NCBI RefSeq assembly: GCF_040546025.1
Contig: NZ_JBEPNA010000015.1
Location: forward strand, 1 to 60,930
DNA length: 60,930 nucleotides
Direction of reading: 5' to 3'
Origin: Marisediminicola sp040546025
Lineage (GTDB): Bacteria > Actinomycetota > Actinomycetes > Actinomycetales > Microbacteriaceae
A program made the translations under genes and the position numbers. The notes below the pieces were generated by a model, which was given only the letters and a program-made list of their open reading frames with translations, was not told the origin of the DNA and searched no databases. Positions 1 to 8,947 of this stretch are shown here, piece after piece; position 1 is the first letter of the stretch; each line of letters opens with the position of its first letter.

Positions 1-17
1 CGACTCGATGACCAGCA

Positions 18-56
18 GAAGCGGCGCCCGGGAACGATCATCCCGGACGCCGCTTC
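18..56. terminator. Strong hairpin, probable terminator
   Basis: Nine-base arms GAAGCGGCG (18-26) and CGCCGCTTC (48-56) pair perfectly, and inside them CGGGA pairs with TCCCG around a 7-base loop. It lies just past the stop of the leftward SnoaL-like gene, so it probably ends that transcript. It could also serve a gene arriving from outside the window. There is no long T-run. Confidence 0.7.
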
Positions 57-101
57 ACCCTGCCCACTTGACAAAAGCAACTACATATCAGCTGTGGAAG
101 G

Positions 102-512
102 TTACGGTGCCAGGCCGAGTTGTTCGAGTATGCCCTGTTGGTCGCTGCTGCCCCAGCGCTCGGCAAGTTTTCCGTTCTTGAACCGGCTGATTTGCATGCC
201 ACGAACAGACATCTTTCTTCCGGTAGCGGAGCGGCCCATGAGTGGGCCTTGGTGGGTGCCGGTGAGGGTATACGCGAATGCGACGTCGGTGTCGTTTGCA
301 ACAAGGCGCTCGACTGCGATGTGCAGGTCGGGGAAGGCGACAATCATCTCGCCGAAAAACGCTTTGTAGCCCGCGGGGCCCGGGCCTTGCCCGGGGGCAG
401 GGTCGTTGTCGACTGCGTCTTCGGCCACGAGATCGTCAAGAAGGTCTAGTTTTCCGCTGTTTACGGCGTCACCAAAATCTTGCTGCGCAGCGATATTTGC
501 TTCTTGACTCAT
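102..512 (-). CDS. SnoaL-like / ester cyclase family protein
   Basis: A 136-residue protein of the NTF2-like fold, the size usual for SnoaL-like ester cyclases. The family traits visible are an N-terminal helix reading NSGKLDLLDDLVAEDAVD, a PGPAGYKAFFGEMIVAFPDLH stretch split over the next strand and helix, and a C-terminal strand set with GRKMSVRGMQISRFKNGKLAERW. Members are small cytoplasmic proteins. Some are aldol cyclases of polyketide pathways, but most in such settings have no known substrate. An AGAGGG ribosome site precedes the ATG. The next gene upstream on the same strand is a hydrolase 117 bp away, so the two may share a transcript. The fold assignment is firm; the reaction is unknown. 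Confidence 0.85.
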   Translation of the reverse strand: MSQEANIAAQQDFGDAVNSGKLDLLDDLVAEDAVDNDPAPGQGPGPAGYKAFFGEMIVAFPDLHIAVERLVANDTDVAFAYTLTGTHQGPLMGRSATGRKMSVRGMQISRFKNGKLAERWGSSDQQGILEQLGLAP

Positions 513-629
513 GTGTTTACCCTCTTTCTAGAGATTTATTGTGGATGGGTTTGTGTGGGCCACCGGGTGAACATGCCTCCGTAGACGTTTAACGTTGCGC
601 CGAAGACGAAGGTGGACTCTTCGATGGCG

Positions 630-1478
630 CTACTTCGCCAGGAAGGCGAGAACGTGCCGGTTCCACTCGTCCTTGTGTGAGACGGTGAGTCCGTGCGGGG
701 CGCCTTCGATTATTACGAGTTCGCTGCCGGAAATGGCCTCGTGAGTGCGCCTTCCACTGACCTCGAACGGCACGATGGTATCGGAGTCGCCGTGTATCAC
801 CAGCGTAGGCACAGTGATTTTTGTCAGATCGGCGCGGAAGTCTGTTGACGCGAACGCCGTTGTGCAGTCGAGCGTGCCCTTCGGCGACGCCATCTCGGCA
901 ATATCGAGGTTGTACGCAATCTGCTCCGGGCTGACCTTCGGCTTATTCACGAGCGAGGGCTTGCCAGCGGTGAAGAACATCTGAAGAAATTCGTGCAGGA
1001 ATGCCGGGCGGTCTCCAGTTAGCCCGTCGTGAAACCACTGGGCCAGTTCGGTGTCGACACCTCCATCAGGGTTGTCATCCGATTTCCAAAGGTACGGCGG
1101 CACTGCACTGGCGAAGACAAGCTTCGCGATGCGTTCGGTGCCGTAGGTGCTGACGTACCGGGCGAGCTCGCCACCTCCCATCGAGAATCCGATGAGGATA
1201 GCGTCCTGGAGGTTCAGGGTGTCTAGAACAGCCTTCAGGTCGGCGGCCAACGTGTCGTAGTCGTACCCATTCCACGGCTGCGACGACTGGCCGAACCCGC
1301 GGCGATCGTACGTGATCACCCGGTAGCCGGCATCGACCAGCGCGGGTACCTGACTCTCCCATGACCTGCTACTGAGAGGCCAGCCGTGAATCAGGACGAC
1401 GGGCTTGCCGGCGCCGACGTCTTCGAAGTGCAGTTCGACGTCACTATCGTTCTGGCCGGGGACGGTGATGAAGGGCAT
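630..1478 (-). CDS. Alpha/beta hydrolase, non-heme chloroperoxidase-like
   Basis: A 282-residue cytosolic alpha/beta hydrolase. The oxyanion motif HGWPLSSRSWE lies near residues 31-41. The nucleophile elbow GFSMGGGELARY has the serine at about residue 99. The acid is in HGDSDTIVP near residue 230 and the histidine in APHGL near 259. GFSMGGG followed by ELARY is typical of cofactor-free chloroperoxidase/bromoperoxidase esterases, so it probably hydrolyses small esters and may do perhydrolysis. The frame stays open for 96 codons upstream, but the ATG at 1478 is chosen because GAGGAGAG sits directly before it and homology begins there. It lies upstream of the SnoaL-like gene on the same strand. 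Confidence 0.88.
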   Translation of the reverse strand: MPFITVPGQNDSDVELHFEDVGAGKPVVLIHGWPLSSRSWESQVPALVDAGYRVITYDRRGFGQSSQPWNGYDYDTLAADLKAVLDTLNLQDAILIGFSMGGGELARYVSTYGTERIAKLVFASAVPPYLWKSDDNPDGGVDTELAQWFHDGLTGDRPAFLHEFLQMFFTAGKPSLVNKPKVSPEQIAYNLDIAEMASPKGTLDCTTAFASTDFRADLTKITVPTLVIHGDSDTIVPFEVSGRRTHEAISGSELVIIEGAPHGLTVSHKDEWNRHVLAFLAK

Positions 1479-2107
1479 GTTCTCTCCTCGTAATCGGGAT
1501 GGTTCGTTGGAGGTAACTGAGATTGTGGCTTCCAGGTAACCGAGGTTCGCTGGGAGAACGCTGAAATGATGGTCGCTGAGAGAAATCGGGTCATGAGTAT
1601 TCGAAGACCTGAGCGCTTCGCGTAAGGGGCAATCTCGGAGTGTAAGTCGCCGCCCCCGCTCGACATACCTCAGCCCACGCACAGCGGCTGCTCCGGCCGG
1701 CATAATTTTAATGCTTTTACGTGGATCGTCAGCACCATACTCAGGGCTATGCCATGACTTTCTCATTCTTGAATATGTGTGTTCTTGCCTTCGTGGATGG
1801 TGGTTTCAGATGGTGGAAGCAACAGGGATCCTTCCCTCAACGCCGCCGACGGATGCAGGAGGCCCACCACTGTCATCTTCCGAACTCGGTACGGCGCAAT
1901 CCCTGGGTGGCCAATTGAGCTAAGTCCGCGAGACTCCGCAGTGGCCTGAAAGTCTTGTATCCCATCTGTTTCGAGGCACTTCGGTTATGAGAGACTGCGA
2001 CGCGGCAGAGCGCTTGAGAACCTCGCCGACGGATGTCGAGATCACCCTTTCGATTCCGTCTTCTATCTGAAGCGGCCAGAATGGGCTGCACCGAATGGGA
2101 GGCTCAC
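1479..2107. other. Intergenic stretch without a supported gene
   Basis: About 630 bp between two divergent genes. No frame here has a convincing ribosome site or family match. The promoters of the leftward hydrolase and of the rightward YCII gene must lie here, but I could not pick a clear pair of -35/-10 boxes. Confidence 0.5.
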
Positions 2108-2515
2108 ATGGCCAAATATCTGATGCTCAAGCACTACCGGGGCGGACGTCCCTCGGTGAACTCTGTCGCGATGGATCAGCTCACCCCGGACGAGTGGGCC
2201 GCGCACGTGCAGTACATGCGTGACATGGAGGAGCGGCTCATCACGTCGGGCGAGATGGTCTCGTCGGATGGCCTCTCGATAGACGGCGCGTGGGTTCGCT
2301 TCGATGGCGAGGGGCGCCCGCCCGTTGTCGACGGTCCTTTCGCCGAGACGAAAGACCTCATCGCGGGTTGGATGATGGTCGAGGTCGACTCCTACGAACG
2401 GGCTGTGGAGCTCGCCTCCGAGCTGTCGGCTGCGCCATGGGCGGGTGGCACACCTCTGGGCGAGTGGCTGGAGGTGCGTGAGGTCATGAGCGCGCCACCG
2501 GCCGACCTGGGTTGA
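2108..2515 (+). CDS. YCII-related / DGPFAET family protein
   Basis: A 135-residue protein. It begins with the usual MAKYLMLKHYRG strand and carries VVDGPFAETKDLIAGW, the hallmark of the DGPFAET branch of the YCII superfamily (ferredoxin-like dimeric fold). It ends with the EVREVM strand. Function is unknown. In actinobacteria these genes are almost always followed by an ECF sigma factor, and that is the case here, although the sigma factor is only a stump. GGGAGG lies 7 bases before the ATG. The stop overlaps the TTG start of the next frame, which suggests past translational coupling. Confidence 0.9.
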   Translation: MAKYLMLKHYRGGRPSVNSVAMDQLTPDEWAAHVQYMRDMEERLITSGEMVSSDGLSIDGAWVRFDGEGRPPVVDGPFAETKDLIAGWMMVEVDSYERAVELASELSAAPWAGGTPLGEWLEVREVMSAPPADLG

Positions 2516-2655
2516 CGCAGGTAGATGCGACGGTAATCCGCCGCGCGATCCCTGAGGTGGTCGGCATCCTCGTCCGGCGCGGGGCGGATTTCGCGTCGGC
2601 CGAGGATGCTGTTCAGGCCGCCCTCGTGCGCGCACTCGAGCGATCGGACTCGTAA
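2512..2655 (+). pseudogene. ECF sigma factor, N-terminal stump
   Basis: From a TTG overlapping the YCII stop, 47 codons read as the start of a sigma factor of the YCII-linked group. VIRRAIPEVVGILVRR and GADFASAEDAVQAALVRALE match the sigma-70 region 2 start. A TAA follows at 2653. The remaining roughly 350 residues of such a protein (region 4 and the long C-terminal domain) are missing. The sequence after the stop belongs to a TetR gene, so this is a deletion relic. Confidence 0.75.
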
Positions 2656-2990
2656 CGACGAACGGGGCTCCGCTCTCGCCGAGGAGGGAGCCCGCGGCCT
2701 CACTCACCGCGCGGTCGACGCCGCGGCCAGTACACCGCGGGGCACCGCCTCGAATTACTTCCCGACCCGGCCACGATCTCGTCTCCGCACTGGTTGACCG
2801 CATCGGGGAGCGACTCACACCCGATCCCGAGGTCGTTTTTTCGCGTGGCGCTCGGTCTCCCGACCGGGAGCTCTTCGCCGCCTACCTGCGCGACGTCGTG
2901 CGGCGACTCAGCGCTGACCCGCATGTGTCTCTCGCCCTATTTGAGCTGCGGCCAGCTGTGCAACTGACGGAGGCCTATGACACAGCGTCA
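2656..2990 (+). pseudogene. TetR-family regulator relic, frameshifted
   Basis: Frame 2666 reads GSALAEEGARGLTHRAVDAA then PRGTASNYFPTR, the DNA-binding helix-turn-helix of a TetR regulator. One base later the frame shifts. The continuation is in another frame: HDLVSALVDRIGERLTPDPEV, then DRELFAAYLRDVVRRLSADP and VSLALFELR, typical of the ligand domain. The first helix is missing at the junction with the sigma stump, and the C-terminal part fades after about 2970. The gene is dead. The fusion point near 2656-2666 marks a deletion that removed the sigma factor's 3' end and the regulator's 5' end. Confidence 0.7.
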
Positions 2991-3028
2991 GGCAGACTTA
3001 CCGTCTGTTGGAAGCCATTGGCGCTCGA

Positions 3029-3466
3029 TCAGTTGACGCGCTTAGCGGTGCGGTCGCAAAGCGGTAGCCATACTTCGGCGGGTTTCCACTCCCAGGCGAT
3101 CTCTTGGCGGCGACCGTCTTCGCCAAATCGATAGGTGGCCCGCTCGTGCTCGCCCGACAGCGTCCAAGTATGACCGTCGACTGTCAGAGTGTAATCGCGT
3201 GCGAAGCCGTGATTCTCGATCGTTCGGGTGAAATAGCGGCCCGCTTCAGCGTCCCAGCCCATCAGACTAAGCGTGTCGAACGGACCGTTCGCGCGCTCAT
3301 CTTGCACGATGAAGTAGTTGCCCGAATGCCACCGGGCGCAGTGGATGCTGTTCCACGGACTTGCTCCCGCGTGCGGGTTATCCAGCGACTGCTCGTCACC
3401 ACCATACGAGGTGCCCTCGGCATGCCAGTCACCCAGAAAAACTGCCAACTCTTCATGCTCAGCCAT
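3029..3466 (-). CDS. DUF1579-like protein
   Basis: A 145-residue protein opening with AEHEELAVFLGDWHAEGTSY, the usual start of DUF1579-type lipocalin-like proteins (a short helix, then GxWxGxG). It continues with alternating strands such as YFIVQDER, RYFTRTIENHGF and HTWTLSGEHERATYRF. No catalytic residues are known for the family and the function is unknown. The protein looks intact. It is convergent with the decayed sigma/TetR remnants. The start has only a weak ribosome site. Confidence 0.7.
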   Translation of the reverse strand: MAEHEELAVFLGDWHAEGTSYGGDEQSLDNPHAGASPWNSIHCARWHSGNYFIVQDERANGPFDTLSLMGWDAEAGRYFTRTIENHGFARDYTLTVDGHTWTLSGEHERATYRFGEDGRRQEIAWEWKPAEVWLPLCDRTAKRVN

Positions 3467-4108
3467 GATTCAACACTACGTTCGGGAGCCAAACCGGGCA
3501 ATCATCTGAGGTGTCCGGTTACGGATCGCCCGACCGAGTGTCGGCGGTTCAGGCGTCAGCGTACCCGTGGAGCCGTCCCCTTGCGGGAGCGAAGACCTTC
3601 TTGGATAACTCCGTAGGCGCGGAGCACGGAGGCTGTTGCGAATCGGTCATAGTGTGATCGGTGGCGGAGGGCTCGTGGAGTATTCGATGATCGAATATCC
3701 CCGTCCGCGGAGTCGGCGGCGCTCCTAAGACAAGTGGTTCAGCATCCGGTCGCGGGTTCCTCGGCTGTGGGATAGGACCAGAGACGCTGCTGATCCACAT
3801 GGACGAGCGGGCGGGAGGGACTGCGCTCGCGAGCGCGGTCCCTCCCTCACGCGTCGCTCAGTCCCCATTGACGCGAATGCTACAAACCCAGATGGCTCCC
3901 TCGAAAGGATTCCCGTGCACGGGTTGCTCCGCACCGTCAACACCGACTGCCCACTCATCGGTGGTGCCTTCACGATTGACGGCGTCCAAGTCTGATAGCC
4001 GAAGAGAGCAAGTGACCATTGCGGCCTGAAGCCGCCACACGAGACGGCCACCAGCTGATGTCGCCTACCGCGAATGAGCAGGACAGGCGCCAGGGACTGT
4101 TGGACGAG
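3467..4108. other. Gene-free stretch before the IS element
   Basis: About 640 bp with no supported gene. Short frames on both strands lack ribosome sites and family features. A minus-strand stretch around 3860-4020 has protein-like composition (DEWAVGVDGAEQPVHGNPFEG) but no start and no recognisable family, so it may be decayed coding DNA. Confidence 0.4.
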
Positions 4109-4125
4109 TAGGTGACAGTTTGTAG

Positions 4126-5060
4126 TCACGCCGCCAGTGCGGCGGTCGTGTTCATGATGACCTCGAATTCGACCGGGGTCAAACGACCCAGAGCTGCCTG
4201 CCGGCGCCGCCGGTGGTAGGTCCGTTCGATCCAGGTCACGATCGCGATACGCAGCTGCTCGCGGGTGGCCCAGGATCTGCGATCGAGGACGTTCTTCTGC
4301 AGCAGTGCGAAGAAGCTCTCCATGGCCGCGTTGTCACCGCGCGAGGCCACCCGCCCCATCGACCCGACCAAGCGGTGACGGGTCAGAGCGCGGAGGAACT
4401 TCCGGCTTCGAAATTGGCTTGACTGCCTCGGTCGCTGTGGACCACGCAACCGGCGACGTCGCCACGCATCGCGACGGCGTTCTCGAGCGCCCGGACTGCC
4501 AGGCTCGACTTCATCCTGGAGTCGATGGAGTAGCCGACGATCTTGTTGGCGAACACGTCCTTGACGGCGCAGAGGTAGAGCTTGCCTTCCGTCGCTTGTG
4601 TTCCGTGATGTCGGTCAGCCAGAGCTGGTTCGGGCCATCGGCGGTGAACTCGTGCCGGATCCGCCCGTCCTCGTCTGTGACAGTGCACAGATCGGCGTGG
4701 ACTGGCGGGCCAGGTTTTTTGCCGCTCTTGCCTCGCTTCTTCCCGAACGCGCTCCACCAGCCGTTGTCCGATGCGATCCGCCACGCGGTTCGATCCGACA
4801 TCGCCTGCCCGGCGTCTCGGGCCTCGTCGGCCAGGAGTCGGTGCCCGAACTCGGGGTCATCCTTGTGCGTGTCGAACAACGCGTTCGCGCGATAGGCCTC
4901 CACCACCTCGCTGGGCGTAATGGGGTCAGCCAGCCATCGGTAGTAGGGCTGACGGGAGAGCTTGAGAACCCGGCACGTCACCGCGACAGGGATCCTGTCA
5001 GCAGCGAGCTCCTTCACGAGCGGGTAGAACCTTTTCCCGGCAGGTTCGCCTGCGACAGAT
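4126..5060 (-). pseudogene. IS3-family transposase OrfB, two frameshifts
   Basis: The catalytic half of the transposase is spread over three frames. The first (about 5060-4590) carries FYPLVKELAADRIPVAVTCR, the YYRWL helix and the first aspartate in QLWLTDITEH. The second (about 4600-4385) carries KLYLCAVKDVFANKIVGYSID and the second aspartate in VVHSDRGSQ. The third (4449-4126) carries the glutamate in NAAMESFFALLQKNVL and the end YHRRRRQAALGRLTPVEFE. All three DDE residues survive, but two indels, near 4595 and near 4390-4440, separate them. At the second junction the usual sequence after SDRGSQ is missing, so a few dozen bases may be lost. Confidence 0.8.
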
Positions 5061-5322
5061 ACGCCGCAGCCCGCCGGAGGACCTCGTTCTCCTGCTCGAG
5101 GAGCCGGATCCGCTTGCGCGCCTCGCGCAGCTCGGCCGAATCGGTGCGGGACTGGCCGGGTTTGGCTCCGTCGTCGACCGCGGCGCGCTGCAACCACTTC
5201 TGCAGCGTCATCGGGTGAACGCCGAAGTCTTTCGCGATCTGCTCGATCGTCACACCGGGCTCGCGGTTCCTCGCGGCGCGCACCACGTCGTCACGGAACT
5301 CGCTCGGGTAAGGCTTGGGCAT
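5014..5322 (-). CDS. IS3-family transposase OrfA
   Basis: About 102 residues from the ATG at 5322, with AAGGAT in front. MPKPYPSEFRDDVVRAARN begins the helix-turn-helix. EQIAKDFGVHPMTLQKWLQRA is the recognition unit, and a leucine-zipper helix ELREARKRIRLLEQENEVLRR follows. OrfA binds the element's ends. Normally a -1 ribosomal frameshift near its 3' end yields the OrfAB transposase, but here the orfB part is broken. Confidence 0.8.
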   Translation of the reverse strand: MPKPYPSEFRDDVVRAARNREPGVTIEQIAKDFGVHPMTLQKWLQRAAVDDGAKPGQSRTDSAELREARKRIRLLEQENEVLRRAAAYLSQANLPGKGSTRS

Positions 5323-5657
5323 AGCAATATCCTTCCAGGCCGCCCTCCCGGGCAAGCCAGATCAGATGTCACCTATCCGTGCAGCAGTCCCCATCGACTG
5401 GTTGCAGCAACAGGCCGAAATGGACTGAGATGCACCCTTGCGCCCACCCGGGCACGGGCGGGACTGACCGGCGCATACGAGCTCGCGGATAAGACCGGTG
5501 CAGGAAGTTAGGGCATCATCAACGATGCTGGCATCCTCTGACAAGTCGACACTGACTTCATCGTTCTCTGTATCCTTACTCGGACCAACAACCCGCATGC
5601 GGAAGGTAACAACGAAGTGATAGCCGAGACCACGCGACTGCTCGTATCCGAACTCGC

Positions 5658-5990
5658 ATGACCGCCGAGAAACCGCGACCCGCACGCACTTTCCAATTGG
5701 TGCTCGCTTGGGCGGTCGGAGTGATTGGAACCATCACCACAGCCATTTCCTTGATCCCTGCGGTGGCCGTCATCGCCTCAGTAAGTAGCGTATCTTCCCT
5801 TGGATTCGCCGCCGTCCTACTGGCCGTGTCCGTGATGTATCTCTCCGTCCCCATCCTCATCGCGTTGGCCATCGCGAATACCGGCCGCCGATGGTGGCTC
5901 TGGCTGACCATCTCACTAGCGGTCATCGTCTTGCTCCTAATCGCCCGCTTCGCAGTGGGTTCGCTCGGTGTCTACTGGATTAGGTTTTGA
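5658..5990 (+). CDS. Small integral membrane protein, unknown
   Basis: A 110-residue hydrophobic protein with about four membrane segments: residues 13-35, 40-56, 57-74 and 79-100. A WW-containing turn, RRWWLWL, sits before the last one. Its C-terminus is short and ends in WIRF. I do not recognise the family. There is no strong ribosome site before the ATG at 5658, and the flanks are a dead IS element and a gene-poor stretch, so it may be a survivor in a decaying region. Confidence 0.5.
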   Translation: MTAEKPRPARTFQLVLAWAVGVIGTITTAISLIPAVAVIASVSSVSSLGFAAVLLAVSVMYLSVPILIALAIANTGRRWWLWLTISLAVIVLLLIARFAVGSLGVYWIRF

Positions 5991-6983
5991 GCCGCGGCAA
6001 GCCGTATGCCGGTGCGACGACACCAAGACGCCGCCCGCCCGCCCAATGATGTTGCTCGGCATTGTCGGGGTCGCGCTGGGCGGGATCACCCCGGCATTAC
6101 TGTTCAGTCCGTCACGGTGACCGCCGACACCGCAAGGGGAACGGTCGGCGCGACAGGGTCCGGACCGCTCGGTGATCAATGACAGCCAATATGTGTGGCG
6201 CCACATCGGTGTCTACTCCAGAACCCTATTGAACTCGTTTTTGAGCCAATCCGTGTGGCCTTACCGCCAGGACGACCTCTTCGCCAAAGCTAAAATAGTT
6301 GCTTGATATGAGTCGTTATCGAAGAGGGACGTCCGGTGGGACGGCATGTAGACAACCCATGGAACGGTTGTTGACGACGACCCGAAACGGCCGGCCCCGT
6401 TTCGGGTCGGCGCCAACAAAAGCAGGTTTTCAAGGCGAAGGTCCTTTTCGTGCCTAGCAGTGAGTTGGTGGTATGCGCCGCGACATGTTCATGTATTCGC
6501 TGCTCACTCAGTGAGAGTGACCTTACCGATCCTTGCTCGCGTCGGGCTAGTGAGGTTACTCCGATCAATCAGTGTCAGTCGGGCGCTCATATGGACGGCT
6601 GCACTTCTGGGCGCTGGCTCGACAACTCGGGGGAGCGCGCCATGTACGCCCAGAAAGCAGTAGCGCACGGCGGGTCCCGAGCGGTCCTGGAACATCAGAT
6701 CACGACGCGCGCTCATACCCGCCTTGCGGCCGCGCCAACTAACTTCGACCAAACGCTCGCGCACTCGGATTCCGAGCTCGTCAACGAGGCCACGCTGGGC
6801 CGGTAGGTGGCCGCGTTCGAGGCCCGTAGCAAGACCGGGCAGACCGGGGTCATGGACGACGGATGCTTCTTCAACGTTCGGACTGCAGGTTGCCGGCCAG
6901 GACTTCACGGCGGAGTTCGACTACGTGTGGGTATCGACGCTCAAGGGGAGCTACTCGAAATAGCCGACGGTCAGCTGTCGACG
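5991..6983. other. Gene-poor stretch
   Basis: About 1 kb with no gene I can support. A frame near 6040-6115 encodes a hydrophobic peptide (MMLLGIVGVALGG), and the last frame before 6963 ends VAGQDFTAEFDYVWVSTLKG. Both look like fragments of decayed genes. Nothing here has both a start signal and a family match. Confidence 0.4.
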
Positions 6984-7005
6984 GCGAACGGTGCTAACCG
7001 TTCGC
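6984..7005 (-). terminator. Hairpin at the end of the Gfo/Idh gene
   Basis: GCGAACGGT (6984-6992) pairs with ACCGTTCGC (6997-7005) around the loop GCTA. The hairpin overlaps the stop codon of the leftward oxidoreductase gene. It is a candidate terminator for the LacI-ThuA-oxidoreductase transcript. There is no obvious T-run. Confidence 0.5.
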
Positions 7006-8127
7006 AAGGTGGTCGGCAGCTGACCCCCACGACTTGAGCGCCGCACGCACGTCCGCGCGCCGTTCTCCCGCGATCGCCGATTCGAGCGCCGCTTCGAGCA
7101 CATCGGCGATGGCGACCCGGGCCCCCGTCTCGGCTGACCGTACTGCGGCCTCCACCATCGCGAGGCTGAAGAGGTTCGAGTGCACCTCGCCGGACGGCGC
7201 GTTCCCCGTGCGCAGGGATGCGATGAATTCTGCGAGGGCTCCCGCGATGACCTCCAGCCCCTCGGCATCCGATCCGACGGATAACGGAGCCAGTCCGTTG
7301 CCGTCGAATCCAGCTCCCAGCGGACTGTCCTCGCCGTTCCAGGTGGCGGTTCCGCCGGAGCCGCTCGCTCGCCAGGAGCCGTTCCAGGATGTCTCGAGCC
7401 CACCGCTGCACCAGCTGCCAGTGTAGGTGTAGCGCGCGCCGTCGGCGAACTCAAAGATCGCCGTCGTCGCGGCGTCGCCCGCGTACCAGCTCCACGGCGG
7501 GTTGAAGCTCTCGCAGTACACCGAGGTCGGGTTCGCGCCGAGCAGGTACCTGGCGACGTCGAAGGGGTGAATGGCCATGTCCACCAGGAGCGGGAACGGC
7601 ATCTCGTCCCGGAATCCGCCGAACCGCGGTGCGACGAAGAAGTCTGTGGTGAGGATACCTACCCGCCCGATCGACTGGAGCAGCCGGCGGAACTCCTTTA
7701 GCGACCGGTAGTAGCGGCGCGACTGGCTCGTCATCAGCAGCTGCCCCGTCACCTCGGCAGCGGCGGCGAGCGACAGGGTCTGGGCGACGGTCGGGGCGAT
7801 CGGCTTCTCGCTCAGCACTGGAAAGCCGAGGAAGAGCGCCTCGGTCGTGACCGGATGATGGGCGACCGGCACGGTCACGTTGATCACCGCGTGCGCGTCG
7901 ACGAACGCCGCGACCTCGGTGACGCTCGTGCCGACGATCACGCCGCTGACGGCGAGTTCCGTCAGGGCAGCGTGCGCTAGGTCCACGTCGAGGTCGACAA
8001 GTCCGACGACGGTGACATCCGCGGTCGAGGCAAGAAGCTCGAGCCAGACTCGTCCCATCCCTCCGGCCCCCACCTGAATGACTCGCACCGTCGAGCAGGG
8101 GTCGGGAAGGGTCGCAAAGGCGCTCAT
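6994..8127 (-). CDS. Gfo/Idh/MocA family oxidoreductase
   Basis: A 377-residue NAD(P)-dependent sugar-type dehydrogenase. The Rossmann motif VIQVGAGGMGRVW lies near residues 16-28. The family's LSEKPIAPTVAQTL segment, which holds the cofactor-binding EKP lysine, is near 104-118. The second domain opens about residue 130 and contains DMAIHPFDVARYLLG, with the histidine at the usual catalytic position. These enzymes oxidise or epimerise sugar rings in the cytosol. The start overlaps the stop of the ThuA-like gene by 4 bp, so the two are co-translated. With the LacI gene they form the leftward arm of a mannoside locus, and the substrate is probably a sugar derivative of that pathway. Confidence 0.88.
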   Translation of the reverse strand: MSAFATLPDPCSTVRVIQVGAGGMGRVWLELLASTADVTVVGLVDLDVDLAHAALTELAVSGVIVGTSVTEVAAFVDAHAVINVTVPVAHHPVTTEALFLGFPVLSEKPIAPTVAQTLSLAAAAEVTGQLLMTSQSRRYYRSLKEFRRLLQSIGRVGILTTDFFVAPRFGGFRDEMPFPLLVDMAIHPFDVARYLLGANPTSVYCESFNPPWSWYAGDAATTAIFEFADGARYTYTGSWCSGGLETSWNGSWRASGSGGTATWNGEDSPLGAGFDGNGLAPLSVGSDAEGLEVIAGALAEFIASLRTGNAPSGEVHSNLFSLAMVEAAVRSAETGARVAIADVLEAALESAIAGERRADVRAALKSWGSAADHLANG

Positions 8128-8915
8128 TCGGACGGTCCGGCCTGGGGGCCCCCGTGGTCATCCGCGTTCTCGAAGTATTCGCCGCTGTAATACCTGTGGA
8201 GCTCGGGAAGCGCGCGCCGTGCGCGGTCGGTCGCCACCCACTCGACGCCGTTCGCGATTACGCGGCGCACGTCGGCGTGGTGGTAGACCGGGTACTCCTG
8301 GTCGCCCGGGCTGAAGAAAAAGATCCGCCCGTGACCGCGTCGCCAGGTGCATCCGCTGCGAAACACCTCCCCGCCGCTGAACGAACTCACAAACACAAGC
8401 TCATCCGGAGTGGGTATGTCGAAGAACTCTCCGTACATTTCCTGTTCCTCGATGATGATTGGGTGTGAAACCCCCTTCGCAATTTGGTGAGTCGGGTCGA
8501 TCGTCCACACCAGCTCGCGGTCGACTTCTCCCCGCCAGCGTAATGAGCAGGTCGTTCCCATGAGCTTCTGGAAGATCTTCGAGAAGTGACCGGAGTGCAG
8601 CACGATGAGCCCCATGCCCGAGAGGACGTGGCGATGCACACGCTCCACCACCTCGTCGGACACCTCGTGGTGGGCGGTGTGCCCCCACCAGAGAAGCACG
8701 TCCGTTTCGGCGAGTACCTGTTCGGTGAGCCCGTGTTCCGGCTCGTCGAGGGTGGTGGTCGTGACGGATGCCGCGGCACCGAGGTGCTGTTCAATCCCGG
8801 CCCGGATCGCCTCGTGCATCCCCTCCGGGTATCGCTCGGCTACGCCGGGCTCGCGCTTCTCGTGCCGGTTTTCGCCCCAGACGAGGGCGCGGATGGGCGT
8901 GGCGCTGGGAGTCAC
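8124..8915 (-). CDS. ThuA-like domain protein
   Basis: A 263-residue protein with a class I glutamine-amidotransferase-like fold. It starts with PIRALVWGENRHEKREP, has TDVLLWWGHTAHHEVSDEVVERV and GMGLIVLHSGHFSKIF in mid-protein, and ends with the GRIFFFSPGDQEYPVYHHADV region. These are features of the ThuA/trehalose-utilisation family. ThuA proteins take part in oxidising disaccharides to 3-keto forms, often next to Gfo/Idh oxidoreductases as here. The GTG start at 8915 is favoured by the AAGGAC ribosome site and the beginning of homology. It lies 32 bp after the LacI gene and overlaps the oxidoreductase by 4 bp. Confidence 0.87.
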   Translation of the reverse strand: MTPSATPIRALVWGENRHEKREPGVAERYPEGMHEAIRAGIEQHLGAAASVTTTTLDEPEHGLTEQVLAETDVLLWWGHTAHHEVSDEVVERVHRHVLSGMGLIVLHSGHFSKIFQKLMGTTCSLRWRGEVDRELVWTIDPTHQIAKGVSHPIIIEEQEMYGEFFDIPTPDELVFVSSFSGGEVFRSGCTWRRGHGRIFFFSPGDQEYPVYHHADVRRVIANGVEWVATDRARRALPELHRYYSGEYFENADDHGGPQAGPSE

Positions 8916-8947
8916 TGGGCTGTCCTTCTGATGGGGTCGAGGCCGCG

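Larger units (their letters stand above)
4109..5376 (-). mobile_element. IS3-family insertion sequence, degraded
   Basis: About 1.27 kb. The ends share the inverted repeat TAGGTGACA (4109-4117, and its complement at 5368-5376), after which the two ends diverge. The element holds orfA and a broken orfB of an IS3-family transposase on the minus strand. No clear target duplication is seen (flanks GAG and TCC), so the boundaries are good to a few bases only. The broken orfB means it cannot move by itself. Confidence 0.8.

Noticed and set aside
6504..6908. A 134-codon minus-strand frame that looked faintly protein-like.
   Set aside because: No ribosome site, no recognisable family, and an Arg/Pro/Ser-rich composition; kept only as part of the gene-poor stretch.
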